DNA of 64,000 bases from Symbiodinium natans (GCA_905221605.1 CAJNDS010002488.1:62001-126000); one strand, 5' to 3'; positions 31,109 through 42,077 are shown, counted from the stretch's first letter. Notes: generated from the sequence alone by a model not told the origin. Numbers and translations are program-made.

Positions 31109-31224
31109 CCACTTTTAAGCCCCTTAAGTGCCTGAATAAGTACAGTTATAAGTACCTTTGGGGTTTAGGGTTTAGGGTTTAGGGTTGAGGGTTTAGGGTA
31201 AGTAATTACCATGAACCTCCAAGT
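31109..31224. mobile_element. Family-4 MITE interrupted by a telomere-like array
   Basis: CCCACTTTTAAGCCCC...GAATAAGTACAGTTATAAGTACC and TAATTACCATGAACCTCCAAGTAG match the reverse complement of one half of the copy at 56874-57015. A TTTAGGG array (31160-31199) stands where that copy has about 10 bp of unique sequence. Confidence 0.6.
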
Positions 31225-31289
31225 AGGGATCAAGATTCTAAGGTTGGAGCCATGGCCCTTAGTATGGTCTCTTGCCCCTGTTTAACGGG

Positions 31290-31418
31290 GTTGAAAGGGA
31301 TCCGAAGTATGGGCCTTTCTTTCGTGGTTTAGGGTTTAGGGTTTAGGGTTTGGGGTTTAGGGTTATATAACAGGGGACCCAATTTAAGGGCCCATACTTC
31401 GGATCCCCTAAAGATAGG
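31290..31418. mobile_element. Foldback element with internal TTTAGGG array (family 9)
   Basis: GGGATCCGAAGTATGGGCC at 31297-31315 recurs as an exact inverse at 31389-31407. Between the arms lies a TTTAGGG array (31327-31364) and short AT-rich sequence. There is no coding capacity. Confidence 0.65.
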
Positions 31419-31429
31419 CCCCCCATTTG

Positions 31430-32760
31430 AGAAGGGTTTAGGGTTTGGGGGGGGGGGGGGGGGGGGGTGGTTGCAAAGGTCCATCTTTAGAGGTGTTTAG
31501 GCTTTAGACTTTAGTACGAAGCCAACGACCCTTGGTTGCCCTTTTTTGAGTAGGCCTAGGGTTTAGGATTTCGGGTTCAGGGTCTGGGGTCTAGGGTTTA
31601 GGGTTTGGCTATCTCGGCAACACCCCGAAAGCAGTTTGAAAGGAATCAGAACTCTAAAGCCTCAACCCTGGGCCCGCACCCGAGTGGCTTCCCTTTGCTG
31701 CCCCGCATTGCAGATCCTGAATTGCACCCTACCCTCCTCAACCCTATAGCCCGAAATCCTAAACCCTAAGCCGCCAAGTTTATCGACACTAAACCCTAAA
31801 CCCTAAACCCCAAACCCCAAACCCTAAACCCTAAAACCCAAAGGCAAAAAAACCTACAACCCCCCTGCAGGTCCCGGACTCCCCGGAGGATCACCGGAAC
31901 TGAGGTGGACAGCTCGGTGGCCTGCAGGAAAATCTCTTGGCTTCGGAGATAAGGCTGAGGCCCTAAACCCTAAACCCTAAACCCTAAACCCGCCTAAACC
32001 CTAAACCCAAAGCCCTAAACCCTAAACCCTAAGCCCTAAACCCTGAATGAACCCTCAGCCTAAACCCCCAAAATCCCAAAACTCTATAGGCCTGCAGGGT
32101 TCAGGGTTAGGGTTTACATCTGAGGTTGCTGAGTAGATCTCAGAAGCCTTGCAGAAATCCTGCAGAAGTATAGGGTTGTTCGGTGGGGGGGGGGGGGGGG
32201 GCGCGCGCAGGTGTTGGGATCAGGGTATGTTTTGGGGGGTATGTTTCGGGGGTATGTTTCGCGCATCATGAGCTACTTTACCTGCAAAACTAGCGGGGGG
32301 GAGGGGGTATGTTTCGGGGTACCCATATGGGTGGCTGTCAAAATTATGGTCCCTTTTTGGATCCCGATTATAATATGTGCTCACCTAGTATTCTCTACGC
32401 CCTCTTTCGAAGCATGAGTTTCAAAAAAGAAGAAACGACCCCTGGGCCCAAATGACCTGATGTGCCGGCGCCCTAAAGCCTAAGCCCATGGAGCAAAAAG
32501 CACGACTTTGTGCAGGCGTTCTTTACACTCTTGTCTATTATTATTTTGTACTGAGTCTTTGTCATTCTTGTTGTTGTTATTACCATTACTTATAGTGCAA
32601 CAAGTACTATTATTGTGCCATTGAGCTTGTTCAAACCTAGACCCTCTCAACCCCAGCCCCGCAGCCGTTCAGGGTTGAGGAATGTCTTTGTTTCGTTTTT
32701 TTTGTTTTTTGGGGGAGGGGGGGGGGAAACCCTAAACCCTGAACCCTAAACCCTGAAAAA
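31430..32760. other. Intergenic with G-runs and an AT-rich patch
   Basis: G runs near 31448 and 32185. CCCTAAA tracts at 31789-31835 and 31962-32045. An AT-rich patch at 32515-32620 (TTATTATT, TTGTTGTTATTACC) and a G9 run at 32720. No gene is recognised. Confidence 0.4.
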
Positions 32761-32897
32761 AAAACAAAGCCTTCCCCCAAATTCTGTGACCTGGGCGACT
32801 TCATCGACGAGGATGCCCTCGAATGAGGAGAGGCGGGCCAAAAAGTCCATGCCTCTTGGGCCCATTTTTGGGGTGTTGAAGGTGAGCTTGGCAGGAT

Positions 32898-33310
32898 TTA
32901 GGGTTTAGGGTTTAGGGTTTGGGGTTTGGGGTTTATGGTTTAGGGTTTCGGGTTTCAAGTTTAGGGTTTGGGGCTAGGATTTTGGGGAGGTGCTGCCGAA
33001 GTTTAGGGGTTAGGGTACAGGGTAGATCAACGACCCTAGAGCGCCTGGGCCAAACCCTAAGCCCTACTGCTCCGGGCGAACTCGTCTCGAAACTATGCTC
33101 CCTGTTGGGGTGCCCGAAATCCAAGTCTCGCGGGACAATGGGAACCGCAACAGTGGCAACACTTTGGAGAACATGCCATACGTCAGGGTTTGTAGGCTTT
33201 GACATTAGTACGTTCGGGCAGGTTTAGGGTTTAGGGTTTGGGGTTTGGGGCTTTGGGTTTAGGGTTTGGGGTTTCCTAAGGCTTGCAGCGTCCAGGGTTC
33301 AGGGTTAGGG
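32898..33310. other. TTTAGGG tracts around a short unconvincing open frame
   Basis: TTTAGGG and TTTGGGG at 32898-32960 and 33220-33300. The frame between them (to about 33227) begins inside telomere-like repeats and has no recognised domain. Confidence 0.35.
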
Positions 33311-33553
33311 ATTTAGGGCTTGCGGCCAAAAAAAGGAAAAAAGGTTGGGTTTCGGGTTGAAGCTTGACATAGGTGCAGGCCGTGCATTAATCCTAACCTC
33401 GTAGGCTCTGCACGCGAAGCCCCTCAGACCTTCAGTGAGAGATTCCTTTGAGGGCCACGTCCGACTCAAACCTGTTTGAGGGCTTACGATATCAGGGGTA
33501 CCTCATTGGGGTCCTTATTATATGGCGATCCGACTACTTTGGGGTTTAGTCCG

Positions 33554-33815
33554 CTAAACCCTAAACCCTAAACCCTAAACCCTAAACCCTAAACCCTAAA
33601 CCCTAAGCTCTAACCCCTAAACCCTAAACCCTGAACCCGAAACCCTAAACCCTAAACCCGTAAACCTCCCATGTCTATGTGGGTGACGGAGACATGGCCA
33701 GACCTGTTCAAGCCCCGGCTGGTGTATGCCTTACCAAGGGTTTAGGATTTAGGGTTTAGGGCTTAGGGTTTAGGGTTTAGGGTTTAGGGTTTAGGGTTAG
33801 GGTTTAGGGTTTAGG
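33554..33815. repeat. CCCTAAA array then TTTAGGG array
   Basis: CCCTAAA at 33554-33660, TTTAGGG at 33738-33815, again a converging pair flanking about 75 bp of unique sequence. Confidence 0.9.
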
Positions 33816-34004
33816 GTCAAGGGTCATCTACATGTGAGGAGTATCTACACGTGAGGAGTACCTGTGTAGGGGCATGCAGACAGAGCGTGTAAGTATGCCA
33901 ATGCTTCCAGGGCCTCATACTGGCCAAGGACTCAGTATTAAGGGTATGCCATGACAAGCGCAACAAATGGGGTGTTTCTGCGCAGTGCTGCACAGCATCT
34001 CCTC

Positions 34005-35468
34005 CTACATGGCCTTCAGCTGATCTTGTACAGAACTGCTGTCACCACCGGTGCTAGCATTCCCCCAGGTCACCACAGACCCGTCACCCAGAATGGCTGC
34101 AAAAGCCCTGTCAGTAGCTTGGACCTGCTGCACTTCCTTGAGTTGACTCTGCACCGCACTGCTGTCACCACCGCTGCTCGCATGGCCCCAGGTGACGACC
34201 GAGCCATCACGCAGAATGGCTGCAAAGGCCTCCAAAGTAGCTTGGATGTCCCGCACATCTTTCAGCTGGCTTTGAGCAGTGCTGCTGTCGCCACCAAACC
34301 GGTCATGGCCCCAAGTCACCGCAGACCCATCGCCCAGAATGGCAGCAAAGGCCCGGCCGGTAGCTTGGATCTGCTGCACGTCTTTGAGCTGGCCTTGCAC
34401 AGCGCTGCTGTCGCCCCCATACGACGCATCCCCCCAGGTCACCACAGACCCATCGCCCAGAATGGCCGCGAAGGCCTGGTGAGTAGCTTGGATTCGTTGC
34501 ACCTCCTTTAGCTGATGCTCCACTTGGATGCTTTGGCCACCGTGGTCAGCAGCGCCCCAGGTCACAACAGATCCATTCCCAAGAATGGCGGCAAAAGCGC
34601 CCGTGGTAGCTTGCAACTGCTGCACATCCTTGAGCTCCGATTGCACAGCACGGCTGTCACCACCGGCGCTAGCATGACCCCAAGTGACGACAGAGCCATC
34701 GCCCAGAATGGCAGCAAACGCCTTGTTAGTGGCCTGGATCGCTCGTACATCCTTCAGCTGACCTTGCACGGCACTGCTGTCGCCACCAAGGTTTGCTTGG
34801 CCCCATGTCACAACGGACGCATCGCCCAGAATGGCAGCGAAAGCGTAGTTAGATGCTTGGATCTGCTTCACATCCCTGAGCTGACCCTGTACAGCACTGC
34901 TGTCGCCACCATACCCTGAACCAAGTAATGGATCGGCCCAGGTCACAACAGAGCCATCGCCCAGGACCGCAGCAAAAGCGCCCGTAGTAGCTTGGATCTG
35001 CTGCACGTCCTTCAGCTGGCCCTGCACAGCACTACTGTTGCCGCCACTGTCAGCACCCCAAGTCACCACAGACCCATCCCCCAGGATGGCAGCAAAAGCT
35101 ACGGTGGTAGCTTGCAACTGCTGCACGTCCTTCAGCTGATCTTGCACTCCGCTGCCGTCGCCACCGAGCACGGGACTGCCCCAGGTCACCACAGACCCAT
35201 CGCCCTGAATGGCCGCAAAGGCTTGTTTGTTGCCGTGAATGCAAACCCTGCTCAACTGCAATGTCAACGTATCGCCGCTCTGCAGCCCAGATTCTTCAAG
35301 CGTGGCTGCTCCGTCCAGCACTCGCCCGGACGAGTCCACCAGTCGGCCCCTGCCAACTGCTAGAGCCTTCTGTGCTCTGGTTCTCAGGGTTTCCACAGGC
35401 TCGTCCGGTCCTGCTGCCAGTGCAACCGCCCTGCCACTTAGCAATCTCACCTCAATCGTAAGGGGCAT
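34005..35468 (-). CDS. Ubiquitin-like domain + RCC1-like repeat protein (copy B), intact
   Basis: 487 residues, single exon, starting MPLTIEVRLLSGRAVALAAGPDEPVETLRTRAQKALAVG. Residues 1-75 form a ubiquitin-like domain ending GLQSGDTLTLQL. Ten RCC1-like units follow, each AFAAILGDGSVVTWG + GGDSSAVQGQLKDVQQIQAT, ending QDQLKAM. Repeat cores differ at only a few positions, consistent with recent repeat homogenisation; one unit carries a short insertion (ADPLLGSGYGG). RCC1-like repeats form beta-propellers used for protein contacts. No HECT, RING or other catalytic domain is present, so the cellular role is unknown. This is the best reference copy for judging damage in copies A, C and D. Confidence 0.9.
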   Translation of the reverse strand: MPLTIEVRLLSGRAVALAAGPDEPVETLRTRAQKALAVGRGRLVDSSGRVLDGAATLEESGLQSGDTLTLQLSRVCIHGNKQAFAAIQGDGSVVTWGSPVLGGDGSGVQDQLKDVQQLQATTVAFAAILGDGSVVTWGADSGGNSSAVQGQLKDVQQIQATTGAFAAVLGDGSVVTWADPLLGSGYGGDSSAVQGQLRDVKQIQASNYAFAAILGDASVVTWGQANLGGDSSAVQGQLKDVRAIQATNKAFAAILGDGSVVTWGHASAGGDSRAVQSELKDVQQLQATTGAFAAILGNGSVVTWGAADHGGQSIQVEHQLKEVQRIQATHQAFAAILGDGSVVTWGDASYGGDSSAVQGQLKDVQQIQATGRAFAAILGDGSAVTWGHDRFGGDSSTAQSQLKDVRDIQATLEAFAAILRDGSVVTWGHASSGGDSSAVQSQLKEVQQVQATDRAFAAILGDGSVVTWGNASTGGDSSSVQDQLKAM

Positions 35469-35479
35469 GATGCCACTAT

Positions 35480-35990
35480 GAAGGGGCTCGGGGTTTAGGG
35501 TTTCTGGCGCGTGTTGACAGTATATATTTGATTGGCTGCAAAAGCGACGTCTTGCAAGACCCTTTGATAGGCCATAAGGCTGGCCTGTGTGAGAATGAGG
35601 GCGAAGATGGCGAGGGCTACGTGGTTGTGACTCCCGGTGCAGCGGCTTGATCTACATGGGGGTTTGGGGCTTCGAGTCTAAGACCTATACCTTTTCCCCC
35701 AACTCCTAGCACTTCAAGCCCAAAAGATTCAGGTTTGGTCTAGGCGTGAGCCTAAATGCTCCAAATCCTAAACCCTAAGCCCTGAGCCCTTAAGCCCGAA
35801 ACCCTAAACCCTACACCCTAAACCCTGAACCCTAAACCCTCACAGGGCTTCGGGGGTCGAGGCCTGCCGCGATGGTGGTGGTGCAGATCACATCTGCCTG
35901 CGACGCTCGCGACCCGAAACCCTGAAGCCCTCACCGTCGAAGATGAGCCCCAAGAACATTTCTTAGCGTTTAGGGTTTAGGTTTTAGGGT
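35480..35990. other. Upstream flank of copy B, no gene
   Basis: Unique sequence with CCCTAAA variants at 35770-35845 and TTTAGGG at 35965-35990. Confidence 0.4.
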
Positions 35991-35999
35991 TTAGGAGCT

Positions 36000-36250
36000 T
36001 AAACCATTTACACGATTGTGTGGGGGCTTTAGGGCATTCTCTTTTAAATGATATGCTTAATATGCCTACTCAATTCCATGACAACTTTGCAAGATTGAAT
36101 GCCTTGGATATAAGAACGTTGATTCATGGATCTAGCCGATTCTGTTCCAAAATTCTATTCCCATTCACATCTGTTCCTCTTAATTTAGGTTGACCTTCTA
36201 ATGTTTATTAACCCCATACTTACATTCTTAAAGTTGCTTCCATCAATATC
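36000..36250. other. AT-rich island of unknown origin
   Basis: About 250 bp with clearly higher A+T than its surroundings and no heptamer tracts (for example CTTTTAAATGATATGCTTAA). It could be a transferred organellar fragment or an old element. I recognise no cox1, cob, cox3 or rRNA piece in it. Confidence 0.35.
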
Positions 36251-36349
36251 ACCCAGGAAACCCTGTAAGCCCGAACGCCGAACCACCCAAACCCTGCTCG
36301 CATGAAGCCCCATCCCCACACAGTAAACCCTAGACCCTACTTGGCTGCA

Positions 36350-36451
36350 CTCAGGAGGAGTAGCTACAAATTAAACTTTTAGCTGCCTTAATAAGAAACC
36401 CAATAAACCCCAAAAAGGTAAGGATCTAAAGTTACAGTAAAGTACCACAAA
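36350..36451. mobile_element. Family-8 dispersed repeat (copy 1)
   Basis: CTTGGCTGCACTCAGGAG and TTTTAGCTGCCTTAATAAG...CCCAATAAACCCCAAAAAGG...AAAGTTACAGTAAAGTACCAC match 63790-63900. This copy has AGTAGCTACAAATTAAAC where the other has TTTAGGG repeats. Confidence 0.6.
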
Positions 36452-36580
36452 GCCTAAACCCTAGCTCATGAACTCTAAACCCTAAACCCTGCAGCATTCC
36501 CCGCAGAGACAGCTACCCCGGGACACATGAGGCCAGCACCTAACACAGGCCCAAACCCTCTAAACTCTGCAAACCCTACA

Positions 36581-36686
36581 ATATAGGGGCCTTAATAATT
36601 CGAATAGGGTTTGGGGGGGGTCAGTATAATATAGATCTATAGGGACAATAAGGAAGTAATATTAGTACTTATTCCGACCCCTATAT
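36581..36686. mobile_element. Family-5 MITE (106 bp)
   Basis: The ends ATATAGGGGCCTTAATAA and the inverse of ATATAGGGGTCGGAATAA are imperfect terminal inverted repeats (15 of 18). The copy at 54122-54228 has nearly the same length and ends. There is no coding capacity. Confidence 0.7.
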
Positions 36687-36704
36687 TAAACCCTAACAGC
36701 ACGT

Positions 36705-36899
36705 CTTGGTAACCCAGTAACCATGTCATAATAAGACCCTAAACCCTAAACCCTAAACCCTAAACCCTAAACCCTAAACCCTAAACCCTAAACCCTAAAC
36801 CCTAAACCCTAAACCCTAAACCCTTTCTGCGGTTGGTTACTATAGGGGAACACAGAACACAACGAAAGGGGAACAAAAGGGTACCACTGGGCTACCCAG
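36705..36899. mobile_element. Family-1 MITE with internal CCCTAAA array
   Basis: The terminal inverted repeats are CTTGGTAACCCAGTA at 36705 and the inverse CTGGGTAGCCCAGTG at 36899. A CCCTAAA array (36737-36825) sits between CATAATAAGA and TTTCTGCGGTTGGTTACT. The related element inside gene C (43465-43648) has these flanks joined and carries its array elsewhere. Confidence 0.7.
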
Positions 36900-36949
36900 C
36901 CTTGACACTTTAGGGATGCTTGGGGTTTAGGGTTTAGGGTTTAGGGTTT

Positions 36950-37052
36950 GTACTTCCAACTGTACTTCTAACCATATTCGGGCCCTCAAGGGGCTTATAA
37001 GTTGGTTAGAAGTGCAGATATAGCTGGTTAAGAAGTACCATGAATCCCAAGT
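36950..37052. mobile_element. Family-4 MITE whose left end is a TTTAGGG array
   Basis: TACTTCCAACTGTACTTCTAACCATATTCGGGCCCTCAAGGGGC to AAGAAGTACCATGAATCCCAAGTAG matches the copy at 56874-57015. The outer left arm is missing and a TTTAGGG array (36922-36949) takes its place. Confidence 0.6.
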
Positions 37053-37054
37053 AG

Positions 37055-38880
37055 GGTTTAGGGAACCCTGAGCCTGACCCTGCAACGAGCTCGGCCCATC
37101 CGCCACCCCCTCAGCACGCCTCGCGCAGGATCTTCATTTGAAGCTCGAAATCCTACATCCGAAGGCAGGGTTTAGGGTTTAGGGTTTAGGGTGTGGGGCA
37201 TATAGAAAAAGATACTATGCCTGAATGTAGACAGATAGTGTCAATACCTCGTGCAGATAGAAAGCGACCTCCGCAGCCAAGAAGCCATACCAGAATATGC
37301 CGTGGGTACCCTTTTGGCGGGGTTGGCTACTTTTGTAAGGGAACCGAGAAACCCTAAGGCAAAGCCGAAAGCTCGCTGGCTGTTGCAGCGCGAAGCTCTG
37401 AGACCCTTTGGGTTTCAGTTTCGAAAGACCTGAATCCATGAAAGCGCAAACCCTGCATCCACCCTAGTGCAAGCCCGAAACCATCAACCCTAGCCTAAAC
37501 CCTAAACCCGAGACCCTAAACCCTACCTCTATACCCTAAACCCTAAACCCTAGACCCTAAGCCCTAAACCCCCCCTAAACCCTAACCCTATACCCATCAC
37601 CCAGGAGGGGTCCTGGCGGTTCTGCGCCCGACGGTCTTCGAAGTGGCGCGCCGCAGCCTTTGCAGCTTGTTGGGTTCAGGGTTTAGGGGTTTTGAGTTTA
37701 GGAGTTTAAGGGTTCAGGGTTTAGGAAATAGCTTCGGGGTTTAATGTTTATGAGCTCAGGAGTTGAAGGGTTTAGGGTTTAGGAAATAGTATAGGGGTTT
37801 GGCGTGTAGGAGTTCATGAGTTTATGGGAGCTTAAGGGTTTCGTGTTTGGTGAGGAAATTAGGTTTAGGGTTTAAGAGGTTTAGCAGGGGTTGAAGGTTC
37901 AATGTTGTTGGGGCTTCAGGTCTAGGGCGCAATCCTGACCCCGTAAGCAGTCACGCAGCAGTCAGCCTAAACTTCTAGTCTCTAAACCCTAGACCCTAAA
38001 CCGCATGCAGGTTTTTGGCCCTAAACCCAAAACCCTAAGCGCCCTAAACCCCCAAATTTTTGGGCCATCGGGCTCGGAGGATTCGGTTTAGGGTTTGGGA
38101 TTAGCGCAGACATGACGCCCAGCCGCGATCGGGAACGAGATTTTGCTAATCTCATCTTTCTGTTTTCCCTTTCGTCAGCCGCAATGTGAAACAAATCACT
38201 GCAGCTACGAAGTCGAAAGAGCATGAACTGTAATGACCTGCTCTCTTTTGGTTGGGTGAGGGGCGTGGTCTTCGCCTCCTTATTCTGGACATAACTTCAT
38301 GTCGTACGCCGCCTGTAGGGATGTGGCCTGGAGACTTGCAACTTCCAAATCCTTCTGAATTTGTGTGCTTGGGTTTCGGGCTTAGGTTTTAGGGTTGCGG
38401 GTTTAGGTTTTAGGGTTTCGGGTTTAGGCCTCAACCCCCTGAAGCCCACACCACGACGTTGCATGCGCGCGTGCCTCCCCAACGTCCTCGCCAGGAGCGA
38501 AACCTCCATGGCCACTTCTCTAAAAGATGGCCCCTCTTCGGGTCCGTATTACCAGGAGGTCCATCCTAAAACACCCTAGCACCCCAACACCCGAAACCCG
38601 AAACCCTAAACCCTACTTCTTCAGGGTACCCAAAAAGGGGCCATGCCTTGTCGCTCCCCTGAAACCAACTACAAGAAGGGGCCTGACCGTCCGAGGCTGG
38701 TCCCATCCCAAACCCTAGCGCCCTAAACCCTAAACCCTAAACCATAAAACCCTAAACCCGAAACCCTAAACCCTAGGGTCATCTCCTAAGGCCTTGCAAT
38801 GCCGAATCTGCAACAACCATGGGTATCAGGAGTTCATCCCCGGTTTCGACCCCCCCCCCCCCCCCACTCCCAAAACTCTT
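37055..38880. other. Intergenic, no gene recognised
   Basis: Scattered heptamers (37168-37192, 37500-37600, 37675-37900). At 38100-38530 there is about 400 bp of unique sequence with no motif I recognise. A C16 run lies near 38851. Confidence 0.4.
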
Positions 38881-38891
38881 CAACCTGGTAT

Positions 38892-39050
38892 GGTTTAGGG
38901 TTTAGGGTTTAGGGTTTGGGGTTTAGGGTTTAGGGTTTAGGGTTTAGGGTTTAGGGTTTAGGGTTTAGGGTTTAGGGTTTGGGGTTTGGGGTTTAGGGTT
39001 TGGGGTTTAGAGTTTGGGGTTTAGAGTTTGGGGCTTAGGGTTGAGGGTTG
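38892..39050 (+). repeat. (TTTAGGG)n array with TTTGGGG block
   Basis: About 22 heptamers; the right third is homogenised for GGGGTTTAGAGTTT and TTTGGGG variants. Confidence 0.95.
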
Positions 39051-39201
39051 CAATATGTACATGGCGAACCTCTGAAAGAATAGAATGGTTCCACAGCGGC
39101 ATCCAGAACCTACTACCCTGAACCCCCCCACCCCAAACACTAGGGTTCAGGTCCGAGGGTTTGGGGTTTAGGGTCTATAAGAGTTCCTAAATCCCAGATT
39201 C

Positions 39202-39570
39202 CTAGATGACCCTGAATGCAGTGCCCATGCCATTGTGGCTGGCCACGCCTTTCTGGTTATCCTCGAAGTACAGCACGACCGTGTTCGCAATAGTTTCTTG
39301 GCATGAAACAAACACCGCCCTCCTGCTACTACAATTTTGTTGACGACAACCGTGATGTTGACTCCAGGGCTGTTTGCAACTGTGGCGTAGTTTGACATAT
39401 CCATCGTTTCGGTCGTAGCAGCCAAAGAAGCCACCTATCAAGGGTGGATGGAACCTCGCCGCCCGCGGCTTCGATGCTCCAACTGGGGGGTCGGCCACCC
39501 ATTCTTTGGAGTACTTGCCTTGATGCCGGCCAGTGTGCTGATGGACTTGCTGGCGAAGTGTTTTGCCCAT
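39202..39570 (-). CDS. Possible hypothetical protein fragment
   Basis: 122 residues from an ATG at 39570 (the frame stays open to 39648). Composition is mixed and protein-like (MGKTLRQQVHQHTGRHQGKYSKEWV ... ANTVVLYFEDNQKGVASHNG), unlike the heptamer-derived frames around it. A second minus frame reads VNITVVVNKIVVAGG just where this one is cysteine/glutamine-rich, so an exon remnant with a one-base shift near 39320 is possible. No family is recognised. Confidence 0.25.
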   Translation of the reverse strand: MGKTLRQQVHQHTGRHQGKYSKEWVADPPVGASKPRAARFHPPLIGGFFGCYDRNDGYVKLRHSCKQPWSQHHGCRQQNCSSRRAVFVSCQETIANTVVLYFEDNQKGVASHNGMGTAFRVI

Positions 39571-39779
39571 AGTCTTGATCTCGTCATCGGATGGGTGTGC
39601 GTGGTTGGAAAGCCAATAGGAGTTACCAGAAAACAATTTAAACCTCAAACTCTCTCTCTCTCGCTATTGAAAAGTGAAGGTATGCAAGGGTATCATGGCC
39701 GTGCAAAGTTTACAACGAGTTTGCAAAGGGACATAAGGGGGGAAAGCAACCCATTTAAAGTTGCTGGGGAAACCCCTAA

Positions 39780-40605
39780 ACCTTCAACCCCAAACCCCAA
39801 ACCCCAAACCCTAAACCCTAAACCCTAAACCTGACACCAGCAGCCTCCTTTCATGCCGAACTTTCCGCCAAACTTGCCTGGGACCGTCAGTGAGTTCGGG
39901 GTTCTTGGGGTTCTGAGGGTTTGGGACTGAGGGCTGGTTAAACCTTATAAACCCCCAAATCCCGAACCCTAAACTCTTAGAATCCTCAGAATTCTTGGGG
40001 TTCGCTGGGAAGTCTCAGGGCGCAGGGTCTTGGAGAGCATAAGGATTCCGGGAGACCGTCCGGACCCCAAACTTTCGACCCCTGCGAGATCCCTAGAGGA
40101 GACAGCAACCATCCCCCTTCCAGCCCACCCCCCCCGCCTTTGGGTAGGGTTTAGAGTCTAGGGTTTAGGGTTTAGGGTTCAGGGTTCAGGGTTCAGGGTT
40201 TAGGGTTTAGGGTTTAGGGTTTCGGGTTTCGGGTTTTGGGTTTAGGGTTTAGGGTTTCGGGTTTAGGGTTTCGGGTTTCGGGTTTAGGGAAACAAGAGAC
40301 TAAACTAAAACAACCCTTAAACTCTAAACCCTTTCAAAGCTCAAGTCTAAACCCTAAACCCCTCCGAAGCCCAAGCCAAAACACTAAACCTCAGGGGCCT
40401 TGCCAGGGTGCCGAAACCCTAAACCCCAGGCCCTAAACCCTAAACCCTAAACCTAAACCCTAAACCCTCAACCCTCAACCCTAAACCCTAAACCCTAATC
40501 TAAACCCTAAACCCAGGGTGCCAATTCCCAGAACCCTGAACACAGCACTGCGTTGGCCTCCAGGCTTGCCTTTACCTGGGGTTTAGGGTTTAGGGTTTAG
40601 GGTGT
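39780..40605. other. Telomere-like tracts, no gene
   Basis: CCCCAAA/CCCTAAA at 39786-39830, TTTAGGG/TTCAGGG/TTTCGGG at 40145-40290, CCCTAAA at 40425-40515, TTTAGGG at 40579-40602. The rest is unique sequence without a gene. Confidence 0.6.
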
Positions 40606-40616
40606 ATGGTTTAGGG

Positions 40617-40831
40617 TTTTTGTTTTTTTGGGTTTTTGGGTTTTCGGGCTTTTGGGTTTTTGGGCTTTTGGGTTTTTGGGTTTTGGGTTTTTGGGTTTGT
40701 GGGTTTGAGGGTTTGAGGGCTTCTGGGTTTTTGGGGTTTTGGGTTTGAGGGCTTTGGGGATTTTGGTTTTTGGGTTTGAGGGTTCTTGGGTTTGAGGGTT
40801 TGAGGGTTTTGGGTTTTTGGGTTTTTGGGTT
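40617..40831 (+). repeat. (TTTTTGGG / TTTGAGGG)n octamer array
   Basis: A G/T-only array of GGGTTTTT, GGGCTTTT and GGGTTTGA octamers, an expanded relative of TTTAGGG. Minus-strand open frames through it give KPKNPKTQ-type repeats and are artefacts. Confidence 0.9.
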
Positions 40832-41187
40832 TCAGGCCGCGGGGTGGTTTAGGGCTTCCGGGCGCTAGACTTAGCGGCTTTAGGGTTGAGGGCGCCACTT
40901 TGCGCAGCGAACTTCGCGAAAAGTGAACATTTCACTCGGAAAGCGACGCATGCCCCGTTTTTTTTGGTTCTCCAACAGGGACAACCGTAGACGCTTGGAA
41001 GCCCACACCCCCTAACCCGTTTCTTTTCGCGCAGCAGTGAATCCTAAACCCTAAAACTCTAAACCCTCAAGCCGCAATCCCTCAAAGGCTCGAGCCCTCA
41101 TTGCCCGATAATCCACATGAGGCCCTCAACCTCTCTAAGCCCCGACAGCCGAAACATCTTTGGACTGGTGTTCGTTGCGAGAGATAT

Positions 41188-41255
41188 GGAGAGAGAGAGA
41201 GAGAGAGAGAAAGAAAAGAGAGAGAGAGAGAGGGAGAGAGAGAGAGAGAGCGAGG
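41188..41255 (+). repeat. (GA)n microsatellite
   Basis: GA dinucleotides with AAAG interruptions. Confidence 0.95.
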
Positions 41256-41394
41256 GCAAACAAACCCTTGAAAACCCTGAACCATAAAGGCCCTAAACCC
41301 CAGAAAGCCCCGAAGCCGCCACCTGGGGCCTTACAGGACGAAAGGGCACGGACGGCCCAAAGCTCAGCTCGAATGCCCACATTGGCCCTGACTA

Positions 41395-42070
41395 AACCCT
41401 GAACCCTGAAACCTAAACCCTGAACCCTGAACCATATGCCCTAAACCCTAAACCCTAAACCCTGAACCCTAAACCTTTTAAACCCTAAATCCTAAACCCT
41501 AAACCCCAATCCCAAACCCTTGCGCCTCCCTGCGCAGCTCTCTGAGCATTGTCCTGCTTGCCGGGCGGTTTGGGGCGCCACCAAACCACCGAAAACAAGT
41601 GCAGGATTCATAAGGTTTAGGGCCTAGGTTGTAGGGCTTTGAGGGGTTTGGGTAAAATTTAAATAAAGCCTCAATTTTACTCCACCCTATCATAATCCCT
41701 GAAAGAAGCCCTTTATAGGCCTCATTGCGAGACTATATGCCCGAATAGCCCTGGTCGGAGCGGAGGTGCGCATGGTCCGCAAAAAGTGCTTATGAGGATT
41801 GGGGCTGAGGGATTTGCTGATTCTCGGGTTTAAGAGGATTTGTGTGGCCAGACTGCCAAGAAGAGTTGCAGAGCAATCAAGAGACGATGCTAAGTACTCT
41901 TTTGGCTCGGCGCGGTTTGCTCTGGCAGCGAACAATCGCCTCTTGGCTCTGACCAGGGCAGCGTGGAAACGAAGAGGAGAGAGAGGAAAGAGAGGCAAAG
42001 CAAACAAAGAAGAGAGAGCGGGAGAGTAAGCACGCCCGAGCTCGAGAGCGAGAGGGCGAACATCTGCTGC
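41395..42070. other. Downstream flank of copy C, no gene called
   Basis: CCCTAAA/CCCTGAA variants at 41395-41515, then unique sequence. Open frames at 41690-42029 on both strands overlap and neither has a recognised motif. A GAGA-rich stretch lies at 41970-42055. Confidence 0.4.
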
Positions 42071-42077
42071 TGCATCG

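Noticed and set aside
40611-40898. KPKNPKTQNPKT-type open frame
   Set aside because: Translation of the TTTTTGGG octamer array.
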